Under the pieces are notes generated by a model. The model worked only from the letters and a program-made list of their open reading frames with translations, searched no databases and was not told the DNA's origin. The position numbers and the translations under genes were made by a program. Positions 1 to 13,400 of a stretch of DNA of 64,000 nt are shown one piece after another. How positions within the stretch are numbered: the first letter of the stretch is position 1; each line of letters starts with the position of its first letter. Source of the stretch: Microvelia longipes (taxonomy: Eukaryota > Arthropoda > Insecta > Hemiptera > Veliidae); contig JACMZG010001914.1 of the NCBI GenBank assembly GCA_018340805.1, positions 24,839,981 to 24,903,980 of the forward strand, written 5' to 3'.

Positions 1-192
1 ATTCGGTCTCGGCTAGAACATCTAGTCGAGTACCGAAGGAAAAGGAAGCCCAAGACCGGCCAGAGCGCCTGGTACCGTGACTTGGGATGAGCTAGGAAAG
101 ATTCGGTCTCGGCTAGAACATCTAGTCGAATACCGAGGACAAGGAAACCCGGGGCCGGCCAGAACGCCTGGTACCGTGGCCCGGGACGGGAG
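1..192. repeat. Tandem repeat, about 100-bp unit
   Basis: Two head-to-tail units start at 1 and 101, each opening with ATTCGGTCTCGGCTAGAACA and ending in a GCCTGGTACCGTG-type segment. The units differ by scattered substitutions. They are far more GC-rich than the sequence after 540. The array is cut by the left window edge, so its real length is unknown. Confidence 0.85.
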
Positions 193-540
193 GTTGGCTC
201 GTCCAGGAACAGAGAGCCAGGATTGGGGAAGGAAGGAAAGAAGTTAAATGAATAACTACTCCATGAATTGAATTTTTAATACAACATGTATTAAAAATCT
301 CTATCCAGAGAGTAGTAAGGAAGGAGAGGAGTGGTTAGAGAGAAGCGACCAGTCTCAGAACATCTGAAAGACTGATGATTGATTTACTGACTCTAGGACT
401 GAGCTTCCCTCTAGCTCCTCCCAGTCCCCTCCAGGTAGAGCCCCCCACTACGCCACTGACACAGTGAGGCTATCTACCCTTATAGGTACTGGGATGTTCT
501 CCCCACTCCACCCACCACTCTCTGTATACAAGTTACTTTA
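193..540. other. GC-moderate unique stretch, no gene seen
   Basis: Purine-rich then C-rich sequence (CTCCTCCCAGTCCCCTCC near 415). No open frame of useful length. It could be the tail of the element whose repeats open the window, but nothing identifies it. Confidence 0.4.
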
Positions 541-815
541 CAATATATTAACATAAAACATATTTATATAACATATTCATGCTACATGTTTAATTTATTA
601 TTATTACTTATTTATTAATTTATTATATTAATTTAATTGCTATATTTATTTAATCTATTAAATTAAGGAATGTATCTATTTAATTGTTTAGTAATTTATT
701 TAATTAGTACATGTACTTTAAGTTATTATAATTACTACTTAATAAGTAATTACTACTTAGTAGTACTTTATATTTACAATAATTAAAAACTACATAGCTG
801 TGATATCTATAACTA
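541..815. other. Low-complexity AT-rich DNA
   Basis: Nearly pure A/T with runs of ATTTATTA and AATTA. No coding or RNA signal seen. Confidence 0.6.
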
Positions 816-1085
816 ATCAGGTACTTTGTTTTCTATGACTTATGTAACTATCTGAGCACTTTGTTCTCTATATCTATAACTAATTATATATTTTGTTGTC
901 TATAACTTTCTATAACTAATTAATAACTTTGTTGTATATAACTATCTATAAATAATTAGGTATTTTGTTGTCTACAACTATATATAAATAATCAGGTACT
1001 TTGTTGTCTATAACTTTCTATAACTAACTAGGTACTTTGTTGTCTATAACTAACTCTAACAAATAATTAGGAACTTTGTTGTCAA
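816..1085. repeat. Minisatellite, period about 36 bp
   Basis: About eight diverged units, each with a CTTTGTTGTCTATAACT-like core (near 822, 857, 889, 926, 960, 996, 1032 and 1070). Confidence 0.8.
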
Positions 1086-1669
1086 ATCGTGCGATAATTA
1101 TTACCAACACTTGATTATATAAACTCGGTCCTAAATGTTAATAAAATACAAACTCGCTTACGTTAGTTTAATAATTAATTATCTATGTTGTGTCATATCT
1201 TACTATGTGTCAATAATGAATTAGGCTCTTATTAGCTCTCTTCAACTCATTGAGTAATTCGTGGCCTTATTTACCCACTCTTGGAATCAAATGTCTTGGT
1301 AATTGCTTAATCAATTATTTGCGCTAAAGCAAAATCGTCTTTTAAAGCGTGGTGCAAAAGTTCTTGGAAAAAAACCTTGAACACTTTTGCTTGCATCATC
1401 GCGTATTCAAATATGAGGGGTAAATTAATAGGCATAGAGGCTGTACTTGCTAAGGCAAAGATAACTTAGTAAAATAGTTTCTTTTGTTGCTTATAATTAA
1501 AGCTATAAATAGTTCAGCATAAGCTTAAAAAGTAACTTAAAGGTTGATATTCAAGATTAGTGTATAAGTTTTTGTAGGACTTATTCTTATGTTAGTTAAT
1601 ATCATAGGAATAAACATCTTCTTAAACTTATGTTCATGTTCATACTCTATAAGCTTTAAATTGTTCTAA
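1086..1669. other. Intergenic, no gene; one imperfect hairpin
   Basis: No ORF or RNA gene recognised. An imperfect inverted repeat (GCAAAAGTTCTTGG against CCTTGAACACTTTTGC) spans about 1352-1392. Confidence 0.5.
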
Positions 1670-2104
1670 TAGATCACCATCATTATAAGATCGCATGAGT
1701 ATAAGTGGAAATAGCTATATATCTAGATCATTATGTCCTATTATAGATCGGATGAGTATAAGTGGAATAGCTACACTACTATATCTAGATCATTATGTCT
1801 ATTATAAGATCGGATGAGTATAAGTGGAAATAGCTACACTACTATATCTAGATCATTATGTCTATTATAAGATCGGATGAGTATAAGTGGAAATAGCTAC
1901 CTACATTCTAGATCATTATGTCTATTATAAGATCGGATGAGTATAAGTGGAGTATGTTCCTACCTATATCTAGATCATTATGTCTATTATAGATCAGAAT
2001 AGCTACACTACTATATCTGGATCATTATGTCTATTATAAGATCGCATGAGTATAAGTGGAAATAGCTACACTACTATATCTAGATCATTGTGTCTATTAT
2101 AAAA
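1670..2104. repeat. Tandem repeat, period about 61 bp
   Basis: Seven units around GATCATTATGTCTATTATA and ATGAGTATAAGTGG, spaced 61-63 bp with one 48-bp truncated unit near 1985-2030. The central units are nearly identical, suggesting recent expansion. Confidence 0.9.
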
Positions 2105-3112
2105 TTGTGAACTTATAGTTCAATTTACTTATATGTGGCAATAAGCTATTATTTATTAGTGTAGTGTGTTACTTATAAGGGTATCTTTTATGTCAATAAT
2201 CTCGACAGTAGAAAGTAAAGTAAATTCTTGCCCGCTGATATCCTCGTATTGATAAAAATTTGACTTGCAGTAGTAACTACATATTATTACTACATAAAAT
2301 AGTAATTTAATGATTTCTAGCAAAAAAATATATTTTTTTAAACAAATTTCTTTATTATTAACATTTTAGAATATCATACCCTACAATTTTTTGGATAATT
2401 CTAACTTTAGACGAGGACGCCTGTGCTGTAGGAGTTAAAAAGGTTTTATTTAAATACTAAAATTTAACTTGCTTGTCTTAGATCATCATCATTAAAATGC
2501 AATCATTAGAAAACTAATCTTTTGATGGAATTATATGTATTATTTAATATATAATATGAGAATTGTCAAGTACTCACGTCTATATGTTCCCTATAGCAGC
2601 TTTAGACTACAATCTGTTTTATTAACAACTTTTCAAGTGTTACCATAATAAACCTTATCTTTTTCAATTTATCTTCGTTTGCTATCTCAAATACGTTTAA
2701 AATGACGATCCATAACTTTACCCATGCGTTATTCACTTCGTTATAATATTATTCATAGAGTTATTTTAGTTGTAGAGTGCATTAAGTTGACGTAAGGTTA
2801 ACAAAAGATACTCTAAAACTAATGTTCGGTAAAACCTGAAATCACTACAATTCTGAGCTTTATTGTCAATAACTGACTCATAAAATATAAATTTTTATAT
2901 TTTATGAGTATAAAGTTCAACTGAATAGTACTTACGAGTAGAATACTTAATGAATACTTGCAGTAGTATTATTCTTTAGTAGTACTCAAGTAATTTTCAT
3001 TGATGTTTATTAAAAACTTTATTATACCGGCAATGAATCATTATTATATAAATAGTATTTTATAAATCATTATTTATAATGAGCAATTATTATACCACTG
3101 CTACTGAGCTAT
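2105..3112. other. Intergenic AT-rich DNA with a perfect palindrome
   Basis: No gene recognised. At 2877-2908 a 15-bp arm CTCATAAAATATAAA is followed after 2 bases by its exact reverse complement. Confidence 0.6.
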
Positions 3113-3450
3113 CGAGTCCGGTAGCTCAGTGGTAAAGCGCTCGTCTGTCTACCTGGAGGTCGAGGGTTCAAATCCGGCCAGGGAGGACCTTAATATGAGG
3201 TTATCCCTTGTATTGTACACTCGGCAGGTCTTAAATTCAAGGCCGGCCAACCCAGCCAGGGTTTTACGTGGTTTCTTTGACTGCTAATGACCAAATGCGA
3301 AGTTGGTTCCTGTTTCGTTCGAGACAAGTCTGGATCCACGTTTCCGTGGTCTCCAGCTCACTAAAAATTCAAGGTTCTGCGGACTGATGGAGGTGAAGGT
3401 CGGAAAGATATGTCAGATGGAGCCTTCGTATGTCCGAAAATTTAGTCAGT
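3113..3450 (+). mobile_element. tRNA-headed SINE
   Basis: Positions 3118-3187 resemble a tRNA: an A-box-like TAGCTCAGTGGTAAAGCG and a B-box-like GGTTCAAATCC about 30 bases later, which together would form an internal pol III promoter. The tRNA folding is imperfect, so this is a tRNA-derived SINE head rather than a tRNA gene. The body (about 3188-3450) contains CAGGGTTTTACGTGGTTT and AAATGCGAAGTTGGTTCC, which resembles a central segment common in arthropod SINEs (from memory, not searched). The 3' boundary is uncertain. Confidence 0.6.
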
Positions 3451-4600
3451 TAAAGTAAAGGCGCGGGCCACGAATAACGTAAGTGACTAGAAACGGATTG
3501 CTCGGTTCTTAAAGACAGACGTCTCCGTCTCCTAGTAGCACTGCGGAACTTTGACTTTCAGGTCAGGGCTAAAGAATGACACACGTGCATACTGACGTCG
3601 GGGTTGCTAGAGCTCTCAGTTGGATGGTGCTAGATTAGCTTGAGTGGTGACTCCTTCTAGAGTCTGGGGATGCTAGAGGAGCTGATGAGATTGGTGAGAC
3701 TGGTTAAAGGCCAAGTGAGATTAATGTGATCATAGAACCTATTTAGACTAGATGAACTAAGCTCACTGGAACTAATCATGGACACTAGCCAGAGCGGTGA
3801 GTTTGGATAGTCTAGTTGGGCTAGATGAACTAGGCACACCATGAACTAGTATTATTTACAAAGCAGGATCAAATACAGGCTTAGGATACATAAAACATAA
3901 TTATCAATATCTTTAGGCGAGGGCCACGAAGTGTATCGTGTCCAATCTGTTTGTGAACGTCCTCTAAGTCTAGTTACATTACAAGTAGTGCGTATAGTTA
4001 GAAAAATCGTACATTAGATTTGATAAATTGTTTAATCTACAGTATGTATGATACAGGAAGCCAATCGGAATCGATCCCCCTCCCCCACTTCCATCATCCT
4101 ACCAACCTCATAAGCGTAATTTTCATGATAAAAATTCGCTAAAGAAACTTCAATGTCAATTTATCAATTTTGATAGAACGGATATACGATTTCCAGGTCT
4201 TATTAGTTTGTCATTATTTAGATCTATATGATTCATACTTTTTCAAGTATGTCTCTAGTGTCATAGAATCACACATTAGCAAGTCTAAATATATCTACGT
4301 TTATGGAGTCACACCTTGTTTATACAAAGCAGTTATTCCTGTTATCAGTAGAATGATAAGATATTTTCCCCTAAAGTATGTATGGTTAATGTTTTCGCTT
4401 TTTAATAACCTTAACCTAATATGGGGACATTACTTTCAGCTAACTTTACTTAATTTGTTTTTTTCATTCATTTTCGGCCTACATATTTTTTTCACTTATT
4501 TGTCTATTGATACCTTCTCTTGACCTAAGAATCCATATACATACAGTTACACTTTATAAAAATTTGATCATAAAATTAAAACAACAAATTTAAAATACTA
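3451..4600. other. Intergenic, no convincing gene
   Basis: Short imperfect repeats of CTAGATGAACTA and neighbouring words lie at about 3635-3850. A 117-codon plus-strand frame at 4170-4523 is rich in Phe, Leu, Ile and Tyr as expected from AT-rich DNA. It has no splice, signal-peptide or family support, so it is not annotated as a gene. Confidence 0.5.
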
Positions 4601-5260
4601 ATTTCTCAATTTTTACACATCCTCACCTACTGTTGTGGGTATAAGGGAAAATATTACGTTCAAACAAAAGTTCCGAAATTATGGTTTCATCATAATTTCT
4701 GAAGTTTCAGGCACTTTGATGCAATTCTAAAAATTTTAAGTCTAGTTGTGCGACCGGGAAGATAAGATTTTTCAAACCAATCAAATCGAAGTCATCAAAA
4801 ATTGAAAAAATTGTTAAAAACGATACTTTGACCGATCGAGTTAGAATTTGACACAAATGTACAGTATATCTATAGGTACCAATCCATAAAATTTCATTGC
4901 CGCCATTTTAAAAATATTAACGATTAAATTTTAATGTCCTTTAAATTTAAAATCTTAAAGCGTTAAATTTTTAACGCTATAGACATAAATGAGTTCGTAG
5001 TGAAAATTTCACTACCTTTTATAGGGTAAAAAATTTCACTATTTTTATACCACCTCAAGCTTCGTGTAATCATGACATTCGGAGGACGAGAGAAGTAAGT
5101 CTGATGTCATAACACCTTAGATTTCGGAAAACCACTTCATTCTGAGGCCGAGTGCAGCGAGACCGATGTAATACCCTTTGGCTATACGATCCTTTGGACG
5201 AGCGAAACGAGTCCAAAGTTTTAAGGAAAAGTACTGAGGTACCCAGTACCTGATTTTTTA
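4601..5260 (+). repeat. Family A copy, diverged
   Basis: A degenerate copy of the main dispersed repeat. It retains the GACGAGCGAAACGAGTCC hairpin block near 5203 and the terminal GAGGTACCCAGTACCTGATT block near 5236. Compare the better copies at 25060-25290 and 55600-56110. Confidence 0.6.
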
Positions 5261-5311
5261 TTAAAACTTTAAAAAATAATATGATACTATTCAAAAGAGT
5301 ATACAACTTAA

Positions 5312-5472
5312 TTAGCTCTATAATAATTTACAGTATATTCTATTACAATAATTTACAGTATACCCTATTATAATAATTTACAGTATACTCTATTATAATA
5401 ATTTACAGTATACTCTATTATAATAATTTACAGTATACTCTATTATAATAATTTACAGTATACTCTATTCTA
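5312..5472. repeat. Tandem repeat, period 25 bp
   Basis: Six units of TAATAATTTACAGTATACTC plus CTATTA. The last four are essentially identical. Confidence 0.95.
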
Positions 5473-7032
5473 ATTTATATAATAGAGATTACTTCGATAA
5501 TTGCGATTACTTGTACAACAACCAAATTTTACCATACCCTTTATTTTGTCTTATTTTATAAAGTATGAGAGGAGAACGTCCTAAGTACCAACAAATAGAA
5601 TCACTGTTATTAATATTTGGACCTCAATTTTTTCCGCCTTCTTACTAACAACATGAAATAGATGTTTATATTTACCAATAGAAATTCGGTCCATATTTTC
5701 TTGACTCACTCACGTACTTACAAAGATCTCATAAGCTCATTCTTTGTTTTAAATTCCGTAAGAGAATATTAAAACTGATAGCTGTTTAAAGGAACAATGA
5801 ACTCTGTCTTTACTCAAAAACATTAATTCATTCAAGCGCTTTCAACCTAACATAAGGCCATATAATTATTAATTATAATAGTATTTAGGTTAATTATTTA
5901 ATGTTTTCATATTTTGCCCATTATCTCACGCACAGCTTATGGCAAATCATTCTGCGTGTCCCTTTATTAAACCATTTATGTTTATATATTTGAAACTTTA
6001 TGCAGAGTTGTATATAAAGTGAACACAAGATACAACATACAGAATTGTGTCAACTCTATATTTATTCTTATGCTCGTCTTCTTTGACATCGAGTTACTCA
6101 TGTTTATTAGTAACCTAGGTACTCATACTCTTTGGTATGTAGTAAGGATAAGCAGAATGTTGTGGAATATCCCAAATGTTGTGGAAGTTTCCTCAAAATA
6201 AAGGGTACGGGGTACCTCAAACATTTATCCGAGGTACCCCTTACCCGTTTATTAAATTAGAGGTTTTACAATGAATTCTGGACGTCCACTTATTGCAACT
6301 CTCTAGTACAAATTTCAATTTTTAATGCGCTACAAATAGCTTTCGGACAGCCTGCAATGCTTCTATATGTTCGTCTGGGCTATATTTCTTTTCAGACCCC
6401 CGGCAAGAACGAAGAAAACTAGGTTATTCCTCACGTAAAATGAATGTCGAAAGCTTTTCATAATAAGTGATATATTTAGTAATAATTAATTTTACTTAAT
6501 TTTGTTTCAGGTAAGTACAATCTCAATAGATTCAATTTAAAAATTGTGAGTTTGATAATTATTTAATAATTGTGATTTTTATTTAAATGTTATTGTCTGA
6601 AGATGATCTACATGGGTCCAAATATCCCAACATGTTAGAAATTTATAAGGTGATTCAATTCGATGTAAACAAACGAAACGCCTTCGGAGTTTGTAACCTG
6701 ATCTTTCTTATAAATGACGTGTGACGTCATTGCAGGAATCGGTGTAGGTGGTTAACATTGGAAATACGATATTTGTTCCTGTAATGACGTCAATGTATTA
6801 ATTACGTTCCTGTAATTCCAACATAAAAACTCTCCAGTTGAATCTTATCATAAGCTCTACCAGCTTGGTTCATGCGCCTAGTTGAACATTTTTAGCATAT
6901 TGTAAACAAAAGTTATGATGTTCTTCAAATCCCTGAAATGGACGATTAAGTTGAAATCTGTGTTTAGCATTTCTAAGATTAATACAATAATTTTGTAGGT
7001 GAGGATGAATAAACATTTTATTTTTATAAATT
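5473..7032. other. Intergenic, with one strong hairpin
   Basis: No gene recognised. At 6203-6246 GGGTACGGGGTACCTC and GAGGTACCCCTTACCC form an inverted repeat with one mismatch and a 12-base loop. The arms match the terminal GAGGTACCCCGTACC block of family A, so this looks like two family A ends face to face. Confidence 0.55.
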
Positions 7033-7038
7033 TTTATT
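7033..7038 (-). promoter_or_regulatory. Polyadenylation signal of gene 1
   Basis: AATAAA on the minus strand directly after the TAG stop of gene 1 (7039-7041). A second AATAAA lies at about 7017-7022. Confidence 0.6.
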
Positions 7039-7400
7039 CTACCTTAAAACTAACAATGTTAGTATGTAAGTAGAAAATGTTAATAATAAATTGTTTGATA
7101 ATAATAAACCGTTATTAGGGTCGTCTTTTGGTTCTAGATTATTATTATAATCATTTTGTAGGATATGCTCATTTAGAAGTACTGGCATTGGGTCTTCTCC
7201 TTCCAACGCGTTTTCGTGTCTAACAGCCTTTCCAAATCTGAAGCAACCGAGGTCTGTCGATGCCACACCGTGGTTGAATATGGCTGCTCCGAGCTGAAGA
7301 CAGACTCGAGTTGGTCCCAAATCTGTTTCGTAACCGTAGATTTTCACACAGATTTGATGAAATGTACCGTTGTTAAATATTTGACAGTCGGTTCCGTTAA
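7039..7400 (-). CDS. Gene 1, exon 3 (Cys domain end and hydrophobic tail)
   Basis: Begins with two bases completing a split codon after TTTGTTGTTTTTACAG. It carries four of the six cysteines (DCQIFNNGTFHQIC, CVKIYGYETDLGPTRVC and one more), then GEDPMPVLLNE, an Asn-rich linker and the hydrophobic C-terminus. It reads upstream of the GTG at 7347 without a stop as far as the acceptor. Confidence 0.75.
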
Positions 7401-10400
7401 CTGTAAAAACAACAAATAAAATAATGGTAATGGTTATGATAGTCTTTATGTAAAGATTTTTATGTAGTAGTGCTTACTCCTTTGGCATCTTTCTTGAATT
7501 TTTAAGAGATTACGGTATAGAATGTTAGGGATGAACTCGGTGCCGGCCTCTTGCAGCAGCTCTGAAACTATCCTCCTTAATGTAACATTTTTTCCCACTC
7601 TCTTTAATTATTAGTTTGAAATTTTCTCGTTCTGTTCTTAATTACTATTTTAACGACTCCGACTCCAGTATCTTTTTGAGGTTGGTCATTTATAATGTAA
7701 ATGTTTGAATAAATCAGCGTTGTGCCAAAGGAAGTTTGCGAATAACAAGATGACATTTTTCTAGTTAATGTAGTGAAACGTTTAAATTACATATACTAGC
7801 GCTCCTGTTAAATGGCTAAGGAACCAAAATTTTCTTGTCCGAAGTAATAAATCCAAGGAACAACATTCTTTTATTTGTAGTAACCTTATATATATTATTA
7901 TTCTAAGGTAGTAACTTAAATAAATATACCATGTTATCAATAACAAATAACCTTTTATTTACTTTTCCTCATTTATACTGTATAAATATAGGATAGGAAA
8001 AGTATTGTGTTTGCATTAAAATCGGAACCGGGATTTAACCTAAATTATTCGTTTCAGGCGCTTTAGGACCTCCTAAGTGAGATTAACCAAGTTGTCTGTC
8101 TCTATGTGTGTGTTCGTGTTTCTGTTACCTTCGCAGCTTCCAGTGTGTTAGTGTTAGAGAATTCAAAGTTTGCACAAAACCAATTTTTAGATCTTGTCGT
8201 ACTTTCCGAAAATAATTTTTATAAGCTGTCAATAACCTCCATTAATATTTAGATTTAGTCGTAAACTAATTTCTGTAAGCTGTCTATAGACAGCTTACAA
8301 AAATTGTTTTCGGATAGTACGACAAAATCTAAAAATTAATGGAGGTTATAACCTCCATTAATTTTTAGATCTTGTCGTACTTTCTGAAAACAATTTTTGT
8401 AAGCTGTCAATAACCTCCATTAATTTCAAAAATTCATAAAACTTGGGAAAATGCCTAGGATAATTTGAAATTTGATTTTACTTAATTTAAGATAAAATCG
8501 TCGAAAAATAATCTAATATTAACGTGAAAATGGAATTATTATGGAAAATCAAAAAATAATGCTACCAATGTACAGTTATCATTGTGTTATCCTACCCTAA
8601 TGACCCCTCTAGTAGTATAAGTCTTTTTGGGGGAACCACATTGTTAAACCCTAGTAAATAGTTCACTTATTTGGAATTCATCTGTCGACGGAGCAAGCGA
8701 AACAGGTACTGTCCTGATCGGGATTTGAACCCCGGTCAGAATAGGGGTTGCTGTTTTCAGAGAAGTAATAAGCGAAGCACCTTAAACCCCTACGCTATTT
8801 TGAGCCTTTAATGCCGAAATACTAATGAAAGTAGTCCAAGAAAATTTTCTGAAAATATACTATTAATTATGAAGGAAAAGAAAGCATAGTCTGCCTATCC
8901 AGAGTGGAGTCCTACTTATGAATGTGCTCGCTTAAAATATTAGAATTCGCACAAGTTTCAGTTTTCTTGTACTAAGTGGTTCCCTGTAGGTTCTCTTCAT
9001 GTGTGCAAAACATGAGAGAATTTTTTTGAAGCTGATAACATTTCCTATAAAACAAGCGTTTTTTCGTCAAAATTGGATAAATACAACAAAAGTTGGGACA
9101 TTTGTTAAATTCACATAAAGCCAATATTTTTACATTAAAATTCACTGACTTTGCATAAATTAACTATTTTTTAGTGTTTTTGAAAGAGCCATAACAGTGT
9201 TGCAGTTATCCGATTTAGATGATTTCTCTTTTTATAGAAAAGTTTGACCTTTAAAATATGTTCTCTTCATGTTTTGCACAGATCCACGGAAAACCACTTA
9301 TTTCAAGAACACTAAACTTTGTGCGACTTTATAAAATTTTGAGCATGCGCAATCATATGAAGGGCTCCACTCTGGATAGGCAGACTATGTTTTTTCTTTA
9401 CAATTTAAGTTATATTTTCAGAAATATTTGGTTTGAAGTAGTACAAAATGAGTCACATTTTTTCAGGTCCGGCTCTTGGACTATAAAATAAACACTTACG
9501 AGATTGATGCCGATAATTCACAAACGAAAAATTATAATAGCTTCAAATTGAAGAAATACCTTTATTGTAGAAGGAAACTCTAGGCTTATGTCCTCTTTCA
9601 TATGTTGATATGTTGATACCTTTCTTTCCTTGTGACTCAGCAAAATCGAACCAAACTACACAATAATAAATGAAACATTAAATACAATAATAGCAAACCT
9701 TATACTGACTGCATTGAAAACCAAATTCAATCCTAAGAATATAGAAACCAATACTTATTACTATTATATGACGATATAACTATAGGATGAAAATTTTAAC
9801 CAAGCTATTATAAGGCACATATTTGCCTCCGTAGCCGGCACCGAAGTCCAGTCTAACCAATCCCACTATCCCACTATGCTCTCAGTTTTTATGAATAGAA
9901 TTTGTTGTAAAAAGATTTCGCCAACTTAAGCTTTGCTTTGAGCATAGTAGATGTGACCCACCAAAGGTGGTTCCCGCAGGGCGAATACCCTGAAGGACCG
10001 AAAGGCCCCAAAACGGGCATTATTATATTATAAGGCACACATACAGTTATGTTTAAAACCTTAAGAAACTATTATTTTTAACAACCATCTACAATGTACG
10101 ACTGTGTCAAACTATAGCTTGGCCAATATCACTTTCAACTGATTGTTTCTCAAATACTACCATATTCATATGGTAGTAGTAATAGTAATTGGGGTTGAGG
10201 TGAGGATAACCTAATAATTAGGCCGCGCAGTTAGGTCATTCTAGCTAACTCTCTTAGAAGAAGATGTTCTACCTTGAAAGGTAAAAGATTTTGTTCTACA
10301 AAGAAAGAAAATGTTCGTCTTATCTTTGAAAAAGCCGTCACTTAACAATAAGCTTTCCACAAAGAAACTTAGCTATTAGAGGGAGACTATTGTAGTCTGA

Positions 10401-13400
10401 CCAGCTTACAAGCATATTGCATGATTTGTTCGCCAATAAAGGGGTATTTGGAGCTGGGGATTCTCTAGTCTGTTGTACTTAAAGGATTTATTGTGACGGT
10501 ACTCAATGGAAATAGTCACACTACCGGAATACTGTGCTTTACGACCAAAGTCCTCTCTCTAGATGTTTTTAACTTTATTGATTATTGTCTACAATAAATG
10601 TATTTGACATAGTGCTCATACTGGTTATGTCATAAAGTGACTTGGCAGTCTTGATAGGAGGAATCACCCAGTGGTGACACCCCTTGGCGTGGTAAGGAAA
10701 ATATTGATATTTTACTAATAATATAAAAATTTGGCTTGAACTAAATTAGTGGAATAGAAATGAATTGCATTTTCTGAAATGTTTTTACATTAAAATTAAT
10801 ATTGATTATAACAGAAGGTCGCGGCCACTGTCGTCGAAGGCGTCATGGAGGATGTGAAGGAATGGTTCTGGAATGCAGAGTTTGGACAAAAAGATTAGGA
10901 TGGGAAACTAATTTAGAATGAAAGGAATTGTATCGAGAGGAAACAATGTCTCTAACGAACGGAATTTTGCGGTTATTGTGAATGATTAAGTTGGATAAGA
11001 ACAAGGGAGCTTGAACTATTTTGCGGAGGGCCTTGTACTAAAGGACTTGAATGCGTTTCAAGTCCTTCAGTACTAGGCCTTGAAACGCAGTACAAGTATA
11101 CTTTTAAGTATGGAAGGTTTCGTGGAACCCCATACTTCAATACCGTATGACCATGATGGTTTTATTATTAAATTCCCAAAGATTTCAAAGGATAACGACT
11201 TTTAAATTGAGGATTAAATATAAAAATTTCAGTTATAGAAAGAGAAGTTGATGAGGCAATAAACTCACTCAAGTATATCATGCGCGATTAGTTTAGTAAT
11301 GTCATTTTTTATTAACTTACGTTTAGCATTCCATTTCGAATATTCAGCTGAACAAATTGCAGTTTTGTCGTCAAATCTACAAATTTGAACTATTTCTGTC
11401 TCGTTATCTCTTTTTGCCTCTGAAACTAAATTTTTAAACAAAAGTTATTAGAATTTGAGTTATTCTTCAAAATTGCAGTCAACTGATGATAAATATTTAT
11501 TACAAGTTTTAAAATAATTTAGTTAGAATATGAAATAAACTAGAGTGTTTTTAATATCTCATTTGTTCCCCATAATCAATTAAATTTAAATTAAAGTTTA
11601 TTTTTTTAAAAATAAACTTTAAAATGTTAATTAGGTTAAAAAATGTTAGTTTGAAAGTTATTTATTACCATTTTATGATACTATGCTGTGAAGTAAGTTT
11701 TTTGTATACCGCGGCAATGGTAATATGTTTCTTAACCACAACGAGACAGTCAGTATAATGTGTAAAACTATTAGCATTAAGATGTTAATTAAAACACATT
11801 TACTTATATTTAAGACTTTGCTATTTTATTATGAATAAAAAGCAATTAAGTGATGTTGATGATGATGATAATTTTATTATGAATTAAACACCACATTAAA
11901 CCACTTTATTCAACACAGACAATTAAAGAGTATATGTAATATATAATAATTAAAACTTATTTTAAATTCAGACAAAAGAATCAAAAAACGTGAAATTTTT
12001 TAAATTTACGTGAAATTGTAATTATTAGGAAAAATAAAAAAAATGACGCCACCAATGTAAAGTTACGGCCTAGCTATCCAAGGAATGATAAGAGCTGTTG
12101 TATCCTCCCTCTAAGTATCCTCCCCCAAAGTAGTCTCTTTGGCCATTTAAACCTATTTTTTCCGCTTCTATTTGAACGATTTTATTGATTTTTTTAATTA
12201 TTTTCAGTTCTATATGGCTCGTTCTTTAAGGATCTTCAACATTATTTATGTACCTGTAACCATTTTTACGCTACAGACCCTCAAAACCCCTACTCTGTTG
12301 CGTACAGTACATTATATACTGGCAGCTTAAGGAGGTTTTTATTGCCTTAACTGGGTATTTTAACCTTTCTTTTTGACTTGGCAGGACGGAACGCTGCAGC
12401 GTTCCTAAATAATGAGATGTATATACATAATACTCCAGTAACGGTACCGATTGCGATCTGTCCGGTGGTAGCGCTAATTTCAACCAGTGTTTCTTATAGG
12501 AGGTTCTTAAATAACTGGCGATAGCATTGCAGACTTAACAGCAGAGGTAGAGTAAACCATCAGAAATGGATCAGTGATAGCATTTGATTGATTTCAGAAC
12601 AACTTAAAGACCTGGCGCAAAAGATCGCTTTCCGTTTTCATAGCCTTTGAGTTTTTATATTTCCCACTTACGATATAGAGAAGAATAATGTTTTGTTGTG
12701 CTGTGTATTTAAATTTGTTTTGCGAGCACAGTACTTATCCTTTTACGGTATAAATGAGAAAAGGTAAAAAGTACACATCCATCCGTATAAATATCTAGAA
12801 TCTAGAGAACTGTGCCAGCCACTGATGTGGATGAGACCTCTTTGTACTCAAAAAACTTCAAAACGTCATTAGAGATGATGATCACATGATTTCTAAATGT
12901 TTATAGTGACGCCATTTTGATATGCCGTGTTTGAGTATAATCTCAAAATCTGATCAATCCTAACTGAGCCAAATTAGTATTCGATTTTTGAGATCTGTAG
13001 CTGCTGAAATGTAGATTTATGAAAAAAGTAAGTGTAATTTTTTTTTGCTTCTCCCTTTTTTTTAAGATTTAGGGAACTTCCTAAACTATTACCTAATTTT
13101 ACGTTAAAATTGTTGTTACCCCTCTATAGTACCACCATCGTCGCAAGCAAATGAGTTAGGTAGTGATGATAATATTGCAATACTTACCATGCTTCCAAGG
13201 AACACCTGTCCTTAACATCCACATACTCGGATTTAAATTTAAATCAATTTTATTCCTTTTGCTATTGTTACCGACTTGATTATTCCAAACCTCTGTATTT
13301 ATTCCAGATCCATTCAATCCCTTTATCAAATCTGGACTAAATAATGTTTTATTTGCAGCTCGACTTAAAAAATCCAAATTTTTCATTACTGCCGTCTGAT

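Noticed and set aside
3118..3187. tRNA gene
   Set aside because: A- and B-boxes are present but stems do not pair properly and the sequence continues into a SINE body.
4170..4523. 117-codon plus-strand ORF
   Set aside because: Composition (Phe, Leu, Ile, Tyr, Ser) is what AT-rich DNA gives. No signal peptide, splice or family support.
9258..9491. 77-codon ORF, also seen at 46954-47247
   Set aside because: Lies in the arm of a non-autonomous long-TIR element; conservation follows the repeat, with no recognisable domain.
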